In this document: in pieces, positions 41,597 to 49,952 of the stretch
Position numbering within the stretch: position 1 is the first letter of the stretch
Layout of the letters: the number at the start of each line of letters is the position of its first letter
DNA from: Nonomuraea thailandensis
GTDB lineage: Bacteria > Actinomycetota > Actinomycetes > Streptosporangiales > Streptosporangiaceae
Length of the DNA stretch: 64,000 nucleotides
Assembly: GCF_024172165.1 (NCBI RefSeq)
Contig: NZ_JAMZEB010000002.1
Location: forward strand, 7,027,501 to 7,091,500
Direction: 5' to 3'
The notes under the pieces: generated by a model
Told to the model about the DNA's origin: nothing
What the model saw: the letters and a program-made list of their open reading frames with translations, nothing else
Databases searched by the model: none
Made by a program: the position numbers and the translations under genes

Positions 41597-43665
41597 TCTT
41601 CCTCCTGATTGTCCGAGGCCGTGATGACCTCGATCTCCTCCGCGTAATGGCAGGCGGCGCCGTGGTCGACGCGGTTCGCCAGCCGGGCAACCGAGGGCTC
41701 CTCGTCCACACACCGCCGCCGCTCCGCCTCGCTGAGCCGGGCGAACTTGGGGCAGCGAGTACGGAACCGGCACCCCGACGGCGGATCCGCCGGGCTCGGC
41801 AGATCGCCCTCGAGCAGGATCCGCTTGCGGGTGCGCTCCATCTCGGGGTCGGGCAGTGGGATCGCCGACAGCAACGCCTGCGTGTAGGGGTGCGCCGGGT
41901 GGTCGTAGACGTTCTCGACCGTCCCGATCTCGGCGATCCTGCCCAGGTACATGACGGCCACACGGTCGGCCAGGTGCCGCACCACGGCCAGGTCGTGGGC
42001 CACGAACAGGTACGACAGGCCGAGCCTGTTCTTCAGCTCCTCCAGCAGGTTGATCACACCTGCCTGGATGGAGACGTCGAGCGCGGACACCGGCTCGTCC
42101 AGCACCAGCACCTTCGGCTCCAGGGCCAGCGCGCGGGCGATGCCGATGCGCTGACGCTGACCGCCGGAGAACTGCTGCGGGTACCGCTCGGCGTGCTCGG
42201 CGGCCAGCCCGACGAGCTGCAGCAGCTCGGCGACCTTGGCCCGCACGTCGCCCGTCTTGCCGTGCGCGCGCAGCGGCTCGGCGATGATGTCGCCGATCGG
42301 CATGCGCGGGTCGAGCGCGGCCATCGGGTCCTGGAAGACGATCTGCAGGTCCCCGCGCAGCGCCTTGCGCGCGGCCTTGTCCAGCTTGGCGCTGTCCTTG
42401 CCGAGCACCACCACCCGGCCGCCCTGCGGCGGCTCGAGCTGCATGATCTGCTGCAGCGTGGTGGTCTTGCCGCATCCCGACTCGCCGACCAGGGCGAGCG
42501 TCTCGCCCTCGGCGATGTCGAAGCTGATGCCGTCCACGGCGAACACGGTGCCGACGCGGCGCTTGAAGACCGCGCCCTTCATCAGCGGGTAGTGCCGCTT
42601 CATGTCGTCGAGCTCCAGCACGGTGGCGCGCTCGGCGCGCGGCACGCGTACGACGTCGCTCGGCGGGATCACCGGCACCGGGAACACGTCGGCGCCGGTC
42701 AGGCCCTTGTGCTCGATCTCGTGCGCGCGGATGCAGGCGACGTGACGCCCGCCGCCGAACGGCGTCAGCGGCGGCTCCTCGTCGTCGCACATGTCCACCT
42801 TCATCGGGCAGCGCGGTGCGAACGGGCAGCCGGGCGGCAGCGAGGCGGGCGAGGGCGGGTTGCCCTCGATGGGCACGAGCGGCCCCTCCTCGCCGTCGAT
42901 CCTGGGGATCGAGGCGAGCAGCCCCATCGTGTACGGCATGCGCGGCCGGTAGTAGATGTCGTCCACGGGCCCCTGCTCGACCGGGCGGCCCGCGTACATG
43001 ACGAGCACCCGGTCGGCCATGCCGGCGATGACGCCCAGGTCGTGGGTGATCATCACGATGCCCGCGCCCGTCTCCCGCTGCGCGGTCTTGAGCACCTCCA
43101 GGACCTGCGCCTGGATGGTGACGTCGAGCGCGGTGGTCGGCTCGTCACAGATCAGCAGGTCGGGGTCGTTGGCGACGGCCATGGCGATCATGGCGCGCTG
43201 CCGCATGCCGCCGGAGAACTCGTGCGGGAACGACTTGGCCCGCAGATTCGGGTTCGGGATGCCGACGAGGTCGAGCAGCTCGACGGCGCGCCTGGCCGCC
43301 TTGTCCTTGCCGATCTTCTGGTGGATGCGGACGGCCTCGGCGATCTGCTCGCCGATCGTGTAGACGGGCGTGAAGGCCGACAGCGGATCCTGGAAGATCA
43401 TGCTGATGGCCTTGCCGCGCACCTTGACCAGGTCGTCTTCCTTCATGCCGAGCAGCTCTTGGCCGTGCAGCCTGACCGAGCCGCTGACCTGGGCGTTGCG
43501 TGGCAGCAGCCCCATGACGGCGAGCGAGGTGACGGACTTGCCCGAGCCGGACTCGCCCACGATGCCGAGCACCTCGCCGCGCTCGACCTCGTAGCTGACG
43601 CCGCGCACGGCCTGGATGCCGCCCGGGAAGGTGACGGTGAGGTCCTTGACCTCCAGGATGCTCAC
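41593..43665 (-). CDS. Fused DppD-DppF-type double ATPase
   Basis: The 690-residue protein contains two complete ABC ATPases that are separate in classical Dpp/Opp systems. Domain 1 (about 1-330) has GESGSGKSVTSL, FSGGMRQRAMIA and LLICDEPTTALD; domain 2 (about 350-690) has GESGCGKTTTLQ, FSGGQRQRIGIA and VLVLDEPVSALD. Each ends with the Cys-containing oligopeptide-transporter tail (CPFAPRCP, CRFRTRCP). It powers the neighbouring DppB/DppC-type channel. The GTG start overlaps the permease stop as GTGA, and its own stop overlaps the binding-protein start the same way. Confidence 0.93.
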   Translation of the reverse strand: MSILEVKDLTVTFPGGIQAVRGVSYEVERGEVLGIVGESGSGKSVTSLAVMGLLPRNAQVSGSVRLHGQELLGMKEDDLVKVRGKAISMIFQDPLSAFTPVYTIGEQIAEAVRIHQKIGKDKAARRAVELLDLVGIPNPNLRAKSFPHEFSGGMRQRAMIAMAVANDPDLLICDEPTTALDVTIQAQVLEVLKTAQRETGAGIVMITHDLGVIAGMADRVLVMYAGRPVEQGPVDDIYYRPRMPYTMGLLASIPRIDGEEGPLVPIEGNPPSPASLPPGCPFAPRCPMKVDMCDDEEPPLTPFGGGRHVACIRAHEIEHKGLTGADVFPVPVIPPSDVVRVPRAERATVLELDDMKRHYPLMKGAVFKRRVGTVFAVDGISFDIAEGETLALVGESGCGKTTTLQQIMQLEPPQGGRVVVLGKDSAKLDKAARKALRGDLQIVFQDPMAALDPRMPIGDIIAEPLRAHGKTGDVRAKVAELLQLVGLAAEHAERYPQQFSGGQRQRIGIARALALEPKVLVLDEPVSALDVSIQAGVINLLEELKNRLGLSYLFVAHDLAVVRHLADRVAVMYLGRIAEIGTVENVYDHPAHPYTQALLSAIPLPDPEMERTRKRILLEGDLPSPADPPSGCRFRTRCPKFARLSEAERRRCVDEEPSVARLANRVDHGAACHYAEEIEVITASDNQEEE

Positions 43666-44504
43666 GAGTTGCTCCCCGGGTCGAGTGCGTCACGCAGGCC
43701 GTCGCCGATCAGGTTCACGCTGAGCACCAGCGCGACCAGGAGACCTGCGGGGAAGGCGAACAGCCACGGGTAGCCGGTGGCGTTGCGGGAGCCCTCCGCG
43801 ATCAGCGTGCCGAGCGAGACGTCCGGCGGCTGGATGCCGAAGCCGAAGAAGGACAGCGCCGCCTCACCGATGATCGCGCCGCTGACGTTGAGCGTGGCGT
43901 CGATGATCAGCAAGGAGGACAGGTTGGGCACGATGTGCCGGAAGATGATCTTCCAGCGCGGGATGCCCATGTAGACCGCGGCCAGCACGTACTCCCGCTC
44001 GCGCAGCGACAGCGTCATGCTCCGGACCACCCGGGAGGTGATCATCCAGGAGAACGCGGCCAGCAGCGCCACGAACCACAACCACGACGCGCCTTCCCTG
44101 AGCCGGGGCGAGACGATGGCGATGATGAGGAAGCTCGGCAGGACGAGCAGCAGGTCGACGCCCCACATGAGCATCTTGTCGATCCAGCCGCCGAAGTAGC
44201 CGGCGAAGGCGCCCACGATCGCGGCCAGGCCGGTGGAGATCAGCGCCACCAGCAGGCCGATGATGATCGACTTCTGCATGCCGCGCAGCGTCACCGCGTA
44301 CATGTCGGCGCCGATGGAGGTGGTTCCCCACCAGTGGTCGGGGCCGGGGGCGGACAGGAAGGCCATGAAGTCCTTCTCGGTCCAGTCGTACGGGCCGAAG
44401 AAGGGGCCGATGTAGGCCAGCGCCACCAGCAGGATCAGCGCGAGGAACCCGTAACGGGCCTGCTTGTTGGCCAGCAGGCGCTTGAAGACGACTTTCGATC
44501 GCAT
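43662..44504 (-). CDS. DppC-type ABC permease
   Basis: The 280-residue permease has an N-terminal cytoplasmic stretch, the OppC_N-like first helix (about 20-38) and the conserved loop REYVLAAVYMGIPRWKIIFR preceding the last helices. It is one base after the DppB-type gene, which ends at 44506, and overlaps the ATPase gene. It forms a heterodimeric channel with its upstream partner. Confidence 0.92.
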   Translation of the reverse strand: MRSKVVFKRLLANKQARYGFLALILLVALAYIGPFFGPYDWTEKDFMAFLSAPGPDHWWGTTSIGADMYAVTLRGMQKSIIIGLLVALISTGLAAIVGAFAGYFGGWIDKMLMWGVDLLLVLPSFLIIAIVSPRLREGASWLWFVALLAAFSWMITSRVVRSMTLSLREREYVLAAVYMGIPRWKIIFRHIVPNLSSLLIIDATLNVSGAIIGEAALSFFGFGIQPPDVSLGTLIAEGSRNATGYPWLFAFPAGLLVALVLSVNLIGDGLRDALDPGSNS

Positions 44505-44505
44505 C

Positions 44506-45483
44506 TCAGCTCACCCGCACCCGAGGATCGAGGGCCGCCACCAGCAGGTCCGACAGGAACGACGCGGCCAGCACGCACACGGCGGCGAAGAACGTCACGG
44601 CGGCGACGGAGTTGACGTCGTTCTGGTTGATCGAGTCGACCAGCCAGGCGCCCATGCCGTGCCAGGCGAAGATCTTCTCGGTGAACGTGGCGCCCGTGAA
44701 CATCGTCCCGAACGCGAACGCGAAGTAGGTGGCCGACGGGATCAGCGCGGTCCGCAGCGCGTGCTTGATCAGCGCCTTCCTGCGTGGCAGGCCCTTGGCG
44801 ATCGCGGTCCGCACGAAGTCCTGGTTCAGCACGTCGAGCATCATGTTGCGCTGGATCCGGCTGTAGAAGGCGATGGAGCCGAGGCTGAGCGAGATCGTCG
44901 GCAGGATGAGGTGGTTCAGCCGGTTGAGGAACTGGTCCCAGCCCGACAACTGCGGGTTGTACTCGCCGGTGTACTCGATCAGCGTGAACCCGAGCCCCCT
45001 GTTCAGGTTGTACGTGCCGATCGCCAGCAGCGTGGCGAGCACGAACACGGGAATCGCCATGATCACGAAGGAGGTGACACCTATTAACCGGTCACTGAGC
45101 TTGTACTGCTTCACCGCCGAGAACGCGCCCAGCGCCACACCCACGGCGAAGCCGAGGAGCGTGCCGATGAGCAGCAGGCGAGCGCTGACCATGATCCGGC
45201 GGCCCATCTCGTCGTTGACCGAGCCGCCGTTCCAGGTCCTGCCGAAGTCTCCGGTGACGACACCCTTGGCCCAGGTCGCGTAGCGCTCCAGCACCGGGGT
45301 CTTGTCGTTCAGGTTGTAGGCATCAAGTGTGGCGTCGATGACCTCCTCGGCCACCGGGGGCTGGCGCCCCTCGTACGCGCCGCGCGGGCTCATGGTGGAG
45401 GCCGCGAGGATGTACGCCAGACTGGCCGCGATGGCGACCAATATCACGTTTATTGCCAACCTGCGGAGCAGGTACTTGCCCAT
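44506..45483 (-). CDS. DppB-type ABC permease
   Basis: The 325-residue permease has the typical N-terminal MGKYLLRRLAINVILVAIAA helix and the motif RTAIAKGLPRRKALIKHALR. ATG 45483 is preceded by GGAGAG; longer in-frame starts run into an unrelated sequence. It is the first gene of the operon, whose upstream region (45484-45849) is unusually A+T-rich. Confidence 0.92.
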   Translation of the reverse strand: MGKYLLRRLAINVILVAIAASLAYILAASTMSPRGAYEGRQPPVAEEVIDATLDAYNLNDKTPVLERYATWAKGVVTGDFGRTWNGGSVNDEMGRRIMVSARLLLIGTLLGFAVGVALGAFSAVKQYKLSDRLIGVTSFVIMAIPVFVLATLLAIGTYNLNRGLGFTLIEYTGEYNPQLSGWDQFLNRLNHLILPTISLSLGSIAFYSRIQRNMMLDVLNQDFVRTAIAKGLPRRKALIKHALRTALIPSATYFAFAFGTMFTGATFTEKIFAWHGMGAWLVDSINQNDVNSVAAVTFFAAVCVLAASFLSDLLVAALDPRVRVS

Positions 45484-45849
45484 CACTCTCCGTTCGCGCT
45501 GACCGGGGGCACAACCTTCCTTGACGGAGAGGCACCCCCCGCAACGAAAACCCATCTCGCATCGTGAAATGTCAACGCGATGTCGGGATGGCGATCAGGG
45601 CGCAGAATATAAGCAAAAATATAACAGCTAGAAACGGCGATATATAACGGTAAGGTCACCTACAATAGATCGACAAGCCAGCTCAGGGGCCTCAAGGCTG
45701 CTGCCGACCTGCGGAAATACTGCTTACCGGTGACTCCGCAAGACCGGCCCATAAGGCCCTGTGTCACAGAATCCGAACATAAATCGCCGAGCGGACAAAG
45801 CCTCTATATCATATCCGCTCGGGTTACCGTTACGCGGGGCCGGATGATC
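45484..45849. other. A+T-rich intergenic region upstream of the dipeptide-type operon
   Basis: This 366-base stretch holds no convincing gene. On the minus strand TTGACA (45575-45570) and several TATA-rich hexamers around 45600-45650 may form the operon promoter, but no pair has ideal spacing. The A+T-rich patch contrasts sharply with the coding DNA. The left end carries a hairpin that may terminate the kinase operon. Confidence 0.5.
45787..45822 (-). terminator. Possible terminator of RuBisCO-like/kinase operon
   Basis: Arms CCGAGCGGA (45787-45795) and TCCGCTCGG (45814-45822) pair perfectly across an 18-base A+T-rich loop, 28 bases after the kinase stop. The long loop makes this uncertain. 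Confidence 0.45.
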
Positions 45850-47196
45850 TCACCGGGCCGGCCCGATCCCCGAGGCGGCGCTCAGGAAGAAGTCCTCGCC
45901 GCCCACCTGGCCGCCCTTGAGCGCCACCTGCAGCCCGTCGCAGGCGGGGTCGTCCGACGCCAGCACGCACACGGGGCCGCCGACCGCCAGCGTGCCGACC
46001 ACGTCCAGGGCGCGGGCCCCGAGCGCCGACACGACCTGGCCGGAGGTGTCGCCGCCCGCCACCACCAGCCGCCGCGCCAGCCCTGCCCGCACCGCCGCGG
46101 CGGCCACCCGGCCGAGCAGCTCGCCGACGCCCGCCGGGTCGCGGGACGGCCCGCGCGTGGTCTGCACGATGGTGTGCCGGCCCTGGCGCAGGCTCGCCTC
46201 GGCGTGCGCGATCGCGTCGGGCCCGCCGGCGTCCAGCACCGCCCATCCGGCACGCTCGGCCGCGTCGATCTGCCGGGCGGTGACCGGCGACCGGCTCCCG
46301 GACACCACCAGCACCGGCGCGGCCGCCCCGAGCACCACGCCGCCCGCGTCCGGCGACACAAGGCCCGCGGGCGCGAGGCGGTCGCGCGGCGAAGGGGCAT
46401 CCGCGGGCGAGAGGCCGTCGCACGGCGAAGGTCGATCGGCGGGCGAGAGGCGGTCGCGCGGCGAAGGGCGATCCGCGGGTGAGGGGCGGTCGGGGGCCAG
46501 GGCCGAGGCGAGGGCGTAGCTGAGGCCGCCCGAGCCCACGCAGTACAGAGGGCCCGGGCGCCGCGCGTCGGCGATCATGAGGGCGCCGAGGGCACGCAGG
46601 TGCTCCTCGGTGAGGGCGTCCGCGACGAAGGCCGCGTCGCCGCCCCGCGCCCGGTACGCCTCCCGCGACGCCCCCGCGGGCAGCCACCCCGTACGGCCCG
46701 CCCCCTGCTCGGCCAGCCGCACCCGCAGATCGGCCTCGGTCGCCGGGGTGACCGGATGGTCGCGGGCAGGCGGGTGGCGGTCGAGCCTGACCACCTCCTC
46801 CCCCGCCCGGACGAAGTGGTTGGCGAACCACGTGTAGCGCCCGAACTCCGGCTGCGCGGCCAGCACCGGCACCGCGCCGCGAGCCAGCCCCTCGCGGTGC
46901 AGCGCGGCGACGACCGCGCCGATGCTGCCGTGCGAGGGCGAGGAGTCGAACGTCGAGCAGATCTTGTACTGCACGGCCAGCGGCCCGAGCGCCGCCACGG
47001 CCCTGAGGGCGGGCAGCGCCGACGCCACCGGATCGGCCGACGCCCGCGCGGTGGTGGCGACGCCGATGACGTCGTCCCGGTCGTGCAGGTGGGCGACGTC
47101 CGTGACGAGCGACCCGCTCAGCCCGAACCGCCGGAACTGCCACAGCGCGTCCGTCGCGCCGGTGAAGTCGTCGGCCACGAAGGCGACGAGCGTCAC
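45850..47196 (-). CDS. DUF1537 four-carbon-acid sugar kinase family
   Basis: The 448-residue protein has the DUF1537 layout: N-terminal DDFTGATD motif and a C-terminal nucleotide-binding domain with VVAGGDTSGQV. Members phosphorylate acid sugars such as D-threonate, L-erythronate or 3-oxo-isoapionate. Between the domains (about residues 235-275) lies a Pro/Arg/Asp-rich tandem repeat not expected in the family. GTG 47196 is the start, 52 bases after the RuBisCO-like gene. The pairing of a DUF1537 kinase with a RuBisCO-like protein is known from D-apionate breakdown, where the kinase makes the phosphate ester used by the RuBisCO-like enzyme; the same logic is inferred here. Confidence 0.88.
   Translation of the reverse strand: MTLVAFVADDFTGATDALWQFRRFGLSGSLVTDVAHLHDRDDVIGVATTARASADPVASALPALRAVAALGPLAVQYKICSTFDSSPSHGSIGAVVAALHREGLARGAVPVLAAQPEFGRYTWFANHFVRAGEEVVRLDRHPPARDHPVTPATEADLRVRLAEQGAGRTGWLPAGASREAYRARGGDAAFVADALTEEHLRALGALMIADARRPGPLYCVGSGGLSYALASALAPDRPSPADRPSPRDRLSPADRPSPCDGLSPADAPSPRDRLAPAGLVSPDAGGVVLGAAAPVLVVSGSRSPVTARQIDAAERAGWAVLDAGGPDAIAHAEASLRQGRHTIVQTTRGPSRDPAGVGELLGRVAAAAVRAGLARRLVVAGGDTSGQVVSALGARALDVVGTLAVGGPVCVLASDDPACDGLQVALKGGQVGGEDFFLSAASGIGPAR
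46372..46494 (-). repeat. 36-bp tandem repeat in kinase linker
   Basis: About three and a half copies of a 36-base unit encode 12-residue repeats (consensus DRLSPADRPSPR) between the two domains of the DUF1537 kinase. Confidence 0.8.
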
Positions 47197-47248
47197 GACG
47201 GCACCACCGCGCCACGCCCCGAGGCCCCGCCCCTCCCGGACGCGGCCC

Positions 47249-48496
47249 TCACCGTGGCACCGCCCCGCCGAAGTGCTCCAGCGCCCTGAGCAGCTCCGGC
47301 GAGTCCACCTCGGACAGCGGCACGCCCGCCACCGTCGCCGCCCACGCCTGGCGGATGCTCGTGATCCCGGCCGCCGGCCCGTCCGGGTGGCCGAGCACTC
47401 CCCCGCCGGCCAGCACCAGCAGGTCGTCCGTCCCCGTGCGCTCCAGGGTGACCGGCGCGGTCCCCGCCCACTGCGCCGACGACAGCACCGGCAGGCAGTC
47501 GAAGCCGCCGAGCAGCGGCGTGCGCACGGCCGCCACCATCGCCGCCACGTCGTCGTCGGTGACGTAGAACTTGCTGTGGAAGCCCCCGCAGTGCAGGTGG
47601 TCGATCCCGGTGAGCCGGGCCAGCTTCTGGTAGGCGGCGTGCCCGATCCCCAGCCCCGCGTGCCTGGCCAGCGCTCCGATGCCGGTGACGTGCGCGTGGA
47701 TGGGCACCCTGGCGTGCCGGCGCAGCATGGCCACGGCGGGGAAGCCGACGACGTTGAGGTTGACCATGACGCAGGTCCCGCCGACGGCCACGACCAGGTC
47801 GTGGTTGCGCAGCATGCGGTCGGGCTCGTCGCTGATGTTGAAGGCGTACATCGGCCGCCGCCCCGTACGCCGCTCCACCTCGTCGAGCGCCCCCGTCACG
47901 GCCCGGACGCGCTGCGGCAGCGGCGCGGGCGGGCAGTCGGCGTTCACCTCGTCGTCCTTGATGAAGTCGGCTCCGGCCAGCCCCAGCTCCAGCACCAGGT
48001 CCACGTAGTCGGACGGGCGCAGGCCGACGTTGGGCTTGACGATGGTGCCGATCAGCACCCCGGAGGGCCGCCCGACGAGCCGCCGGGTGCCCTCCACGGC
48101 GAACCCCGCCGGCAGGTACGCCCGCCCGAACGCGGCGGGCAGCTCCAGGTCCACCAGCTTGAGCCCGGCCAGCTCGCGCAGCTCGTAGAGGTTGCCCGCG
48201 ACCACGGGGAAGAGGTTCGTCAGGGAAGGGCCGGTGTTGTCCAGCGGGAAGCCGATGCGGACGAGGGCGGCGTGCAGCGGCTTGTCTCCGCGCGCGCCGG
48301 GCAGGGCCTCGGTGATCGGGGCGGGGATCTCGGTCATGTCGAGCACGACCGCGCTGTGCCGGGCCCGTAGGTCGTCGGTCTCGCCGGCGACGCTGACGAA
48401 CGTCCCGGTGCTCTGCTCGCCCGCGATGGCGCTCACGGCCTGCTCCAGGGGGAGGCGGGTCACCACCTGGTACGTGGCCACGGTCAGCTCACGCAT
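47249..48496 (-). CDS. RuBisCO-like protein (sugar-acid-phosphate transcarboxylase/decarboxylase type)
   Basis: The 415-residue protein has the RuBisCO large-subunit fold but lacks the genes of a CO2-fixation pathway beside it. Active-site residues are kept: TIVKPNVGL (K154), the carbamylated-Lys/metal motif IKDDE (K180, D182, E183) and the phosphate-binding GGGVLGHP. A working metal-enolate enzyme is therefore likely. RuBisCO-like proteins paired with DUF1537 kinases act on 3-oxo-isoapionate 4-phosphate as decarboxylase or transcarboxylase/hydrolase. Its start overlaps the racemase stop by 8 bases. The exact substrate remains open. Confidence 0.88.
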   Translation of the reverse strand: MRELTVATYQVVTRLPLEQAVSAIAGEQSTGTFVSVAGETDDLRARHSAVVLDMTEIPAPITEALPGARGDKPLHAALVRIGFPLDNTGPSLTNLFPVVAGNLYELRELAGLKLVDLELPAAFGRAYLPAGFAVEGTRRLVGRPSGVLIGTIVKPNVGLRPSDYVDLVLELGLAGADFIKDDEVNADCPPAPLPQRVRAVTGALDEVERRTGRRPMYAFNISDEPDRMLRNHDLVVAVGGTCVMVNLNVVGFPAVAMLRRHARVPIHAHVTGIGALARHAGLGIGHAAYQKLARLTGIDHLHCGGFHSKFYVTDDDVAAMVAAVRTPLLGGFDCLPVLSSAQWAGTAPVTLERTGTDDLLVLAGGGVLGHPDGPAAGITSIRQAWAATVAGVPLSEVDSPELLRALEHFGGAVPR

Positions 48497-49142
48497 GCAG
48501 CTCCTTCGCCAGGTGCTCCATGGCCAGGGGCGGGCTGGCCAGGACGGGAACGGGCACCGCGACCGTCCCGGCCACCCGCGCCATCGACGCCTGGGCCAGC
48601 ACGACCACGTCCACCTGCCCGCCCAGCTCGCTCAGCGCCTCGGCCACGCGGGTGTCGTGGGCGGCGGCGTCGCCGCTCATCAGCGCCTCGAACGCGCCCT
48701 CGCACAGCCGCGCCTCCAGCGAGATCTCGGCCCCGGCGGCGAGGGCGCGGCGCCGTACGAGGTCGGCGGTGGGTTCCAGGGTGGTGGACAGGGTGGCGAG
48801 CACGCCGACGCGGCGGCCGAGCGCGACGGCGCGGTCGGCCATCGGCCGGTCCACGCGGAGCACGGGCACGCCGGTCAGCGGCTCGGACGCCTCCACGGCC
48901 GGGCCGATGGAGGAGCAGGTGACGAGGATGTGGGAGGCGCCGGCGGCCTCCGCCGAGCCGATGTGGCCGGCGACGCGGCGGGCCGTCCCGGGGGTGAGGC
49001 GGCCGGCGGCGATGGTGTTCTTGATCAGGCTGTCGTCGACGATGTTGAACGTCTCGACGCCGGGCAGGTGTCGCGCGCACAGCTCGGCGAACACCGGCAC
49101 CAGCGTGGCCGAGGTGTGGACGAGTCCGAGGGTTGCCGTCAA
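48489..49142 (-). CDS. Asp/Glu/hydantoin racemase-family protein
   Basis: The 217-residue protein has the two-Cys active site of the Asp/Glu racemase superfamily: ILVTCSSIG (C76) and RLCEGAF (C147). Members racemise or isomerise amino acids, hydantoins and hydroxy acids without cofactor. The best start is TTG 49142, which overlaps the GntR stop as TTGA. Its place between the regulator and the RuBisCO-like gene suggests isomerisation of a pathway intermediate, a step I do not know from described apionate pathways. Confidence 0.82.
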   Translation of the reverse strand: MTATLGLVHTSATLVPVFAELCARHLPGVETFNIVDDSLIKNTIAAGRLTPGTARRVAGHIGSAEAAGASHILVTCSSIGPAVEASEPLTGVPVLRVDRPMADRAVALGRRVGVLATLSTTLEPTADLVRRRALAAGAEISLEARLCEGAFEALMSGDAAAHDTRVAEALSELGGQVDVVVLAQASMARVAGTVAVPVPVLASPPLAMEHLAKELHA

Positions 49143-49840
49143 GGCCGCTCCATCCGGGGGTGGGTGAACAGGTCGTGCCAGACCTGGAAGTGGTCGTCGC
49201 TGGCCTGCCCGGCGGCGTCCGCGTCGCCGGCGAGCAGTGCCTCGTACAGGGGCCGGTGGGCGGCCACCGACACCTCCTTGTCGCGGGGGTGGGTCTTGAG
49301 CCGGTCGCGGCGCTGGCGTACGGCGCGGAAGAGCACGCCGGTCATCGCGTCGGCGAAGAAGGTGAGCGCGGGGTTGCCCGTGGCATGCAGCAGCGCCTGG
49401 TGGAAGGCGAAGTCGGCGCGGTCGATGCCCTCGGCGTCCGCGGCGGCCTCCATCTCGGCCAGGGCCTTGCCGACGTGGGCGATGGCGACCGGGTCGCCCC
49501 TGCGGGCGGCCTCCCTGGCGGCCTGGCGTTCGAGCGCGACGCGTACGGAGTGCAGGGACTCGATGGTCAGGTGGCTGGCTGACAGGGCGAGGTCGAGCGC
49601 GGTCTCCAGCCCCTGGGGGTCGAGCCGCTGGACGTACGTGCCGGAGCCCTGGCGCCTGCTCAGCACGCCGAACGCGTCGAGCAGCCGCAGGCGGTCGCGC
49701 AGCGCGGTGCGGCTGACGCCGAGGCGTTCGGCCAGCTCGCGCTCGGGAGGCAGCCTGGCGCCCTCGCCGAGCTCCCTGATCAGCCCGGACAGCGCGTCGG
49801 AGACGGGGTCGACGGCGATCACCTCGATTGGTCGTACCAT
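49139..49840 (-). CDS. FadR-type GntR regulator of the RuBisCO-like operon
   Basis: The 233-residue protein has an N-terminal GntR winged helix (RLPPERELAERLGVSRTALRDRL) and an FCD helical domain with RADFAFHQALLHATGNPA. ATG 49840 is chosen: a GTGACA-17-TACCAT promoter ends 8 bases upstream, so the message would be leaderless. A 34-bp perfect inverted repeat covers this -10 box and start codon, implying tight self-control. It is first in the racemase-RuBisCO-like-kinase operon. Confidence 0.87.
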   Translation of the reverse strand: MVRPIEVIAVDPVSDALSGLIRELGEGARLPPERELAERLGVSRTALRDRLRLLDAFGVLSRRQGSGTYVQRLDPQGLETALDLALSASHLTIESLHSVRVALERQAAREAARRGDPVAIAHVGKALAEMEAAADAEGIDRADFAFHQALLHATGNPALTFFADAMTGVLFRAVRQRRDRLKTHPRDKEVSVAAHRPLYEALLAGDADAAGQASDDHFQVWHDLFTHPRMERP

Positions 49841-49877
49841 TCTGGTGAATGGTACGACCAAAATGCTTCAATGTCAC
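49828..49877 (-). promoter_or_regulatory. Promoter and double FadR-type operator of the RuBisCO-like operon
   Basis: Arms TTGGTCGTACCATTC (49828-49842) and GAATGGTACGACCAA (49847-49861) are perfectly inverted around TGGT. Each arm contains a TGGTNNNACCA unit, the shape of FadR-type GntR sites. Minus-strand promoter: GTGACA (49877-49872), 17 bases, TACCAT (49854-49849). Confidence 0.8.
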
Positions 49878-49911
49878 TTCATCAGATGAAAAACTAACTT
49901 CATCTGATGAA
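49878..49911 (+). promoter_or_regulatory. Twin operator TTCATC-N-GATGAA
   Basis: TTCATCAGATGAA (49878-49890) and TTCATCTGATGAA (49899-49911) are each odd-centred palindromes, 21 bases apart centre to centre, two helix turns. They lie 42-75 bases before the second GntR gene and are the likely site of that regulator. Confidence 0.75.
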
Positions 49912-49952
49912 AGTCTATGAAAACGGGCGCGCGCGGGATAGCGTGCGGAGCC

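Noticed and set aside
47249..48496. RuBisCO for CO2 fixation
   Set aside because: There is no small subunit, phosphoribulokinase or carboxysome gene nearby, and the sequence is of the RuBisCO-like type beside a sugar-acid kinase.
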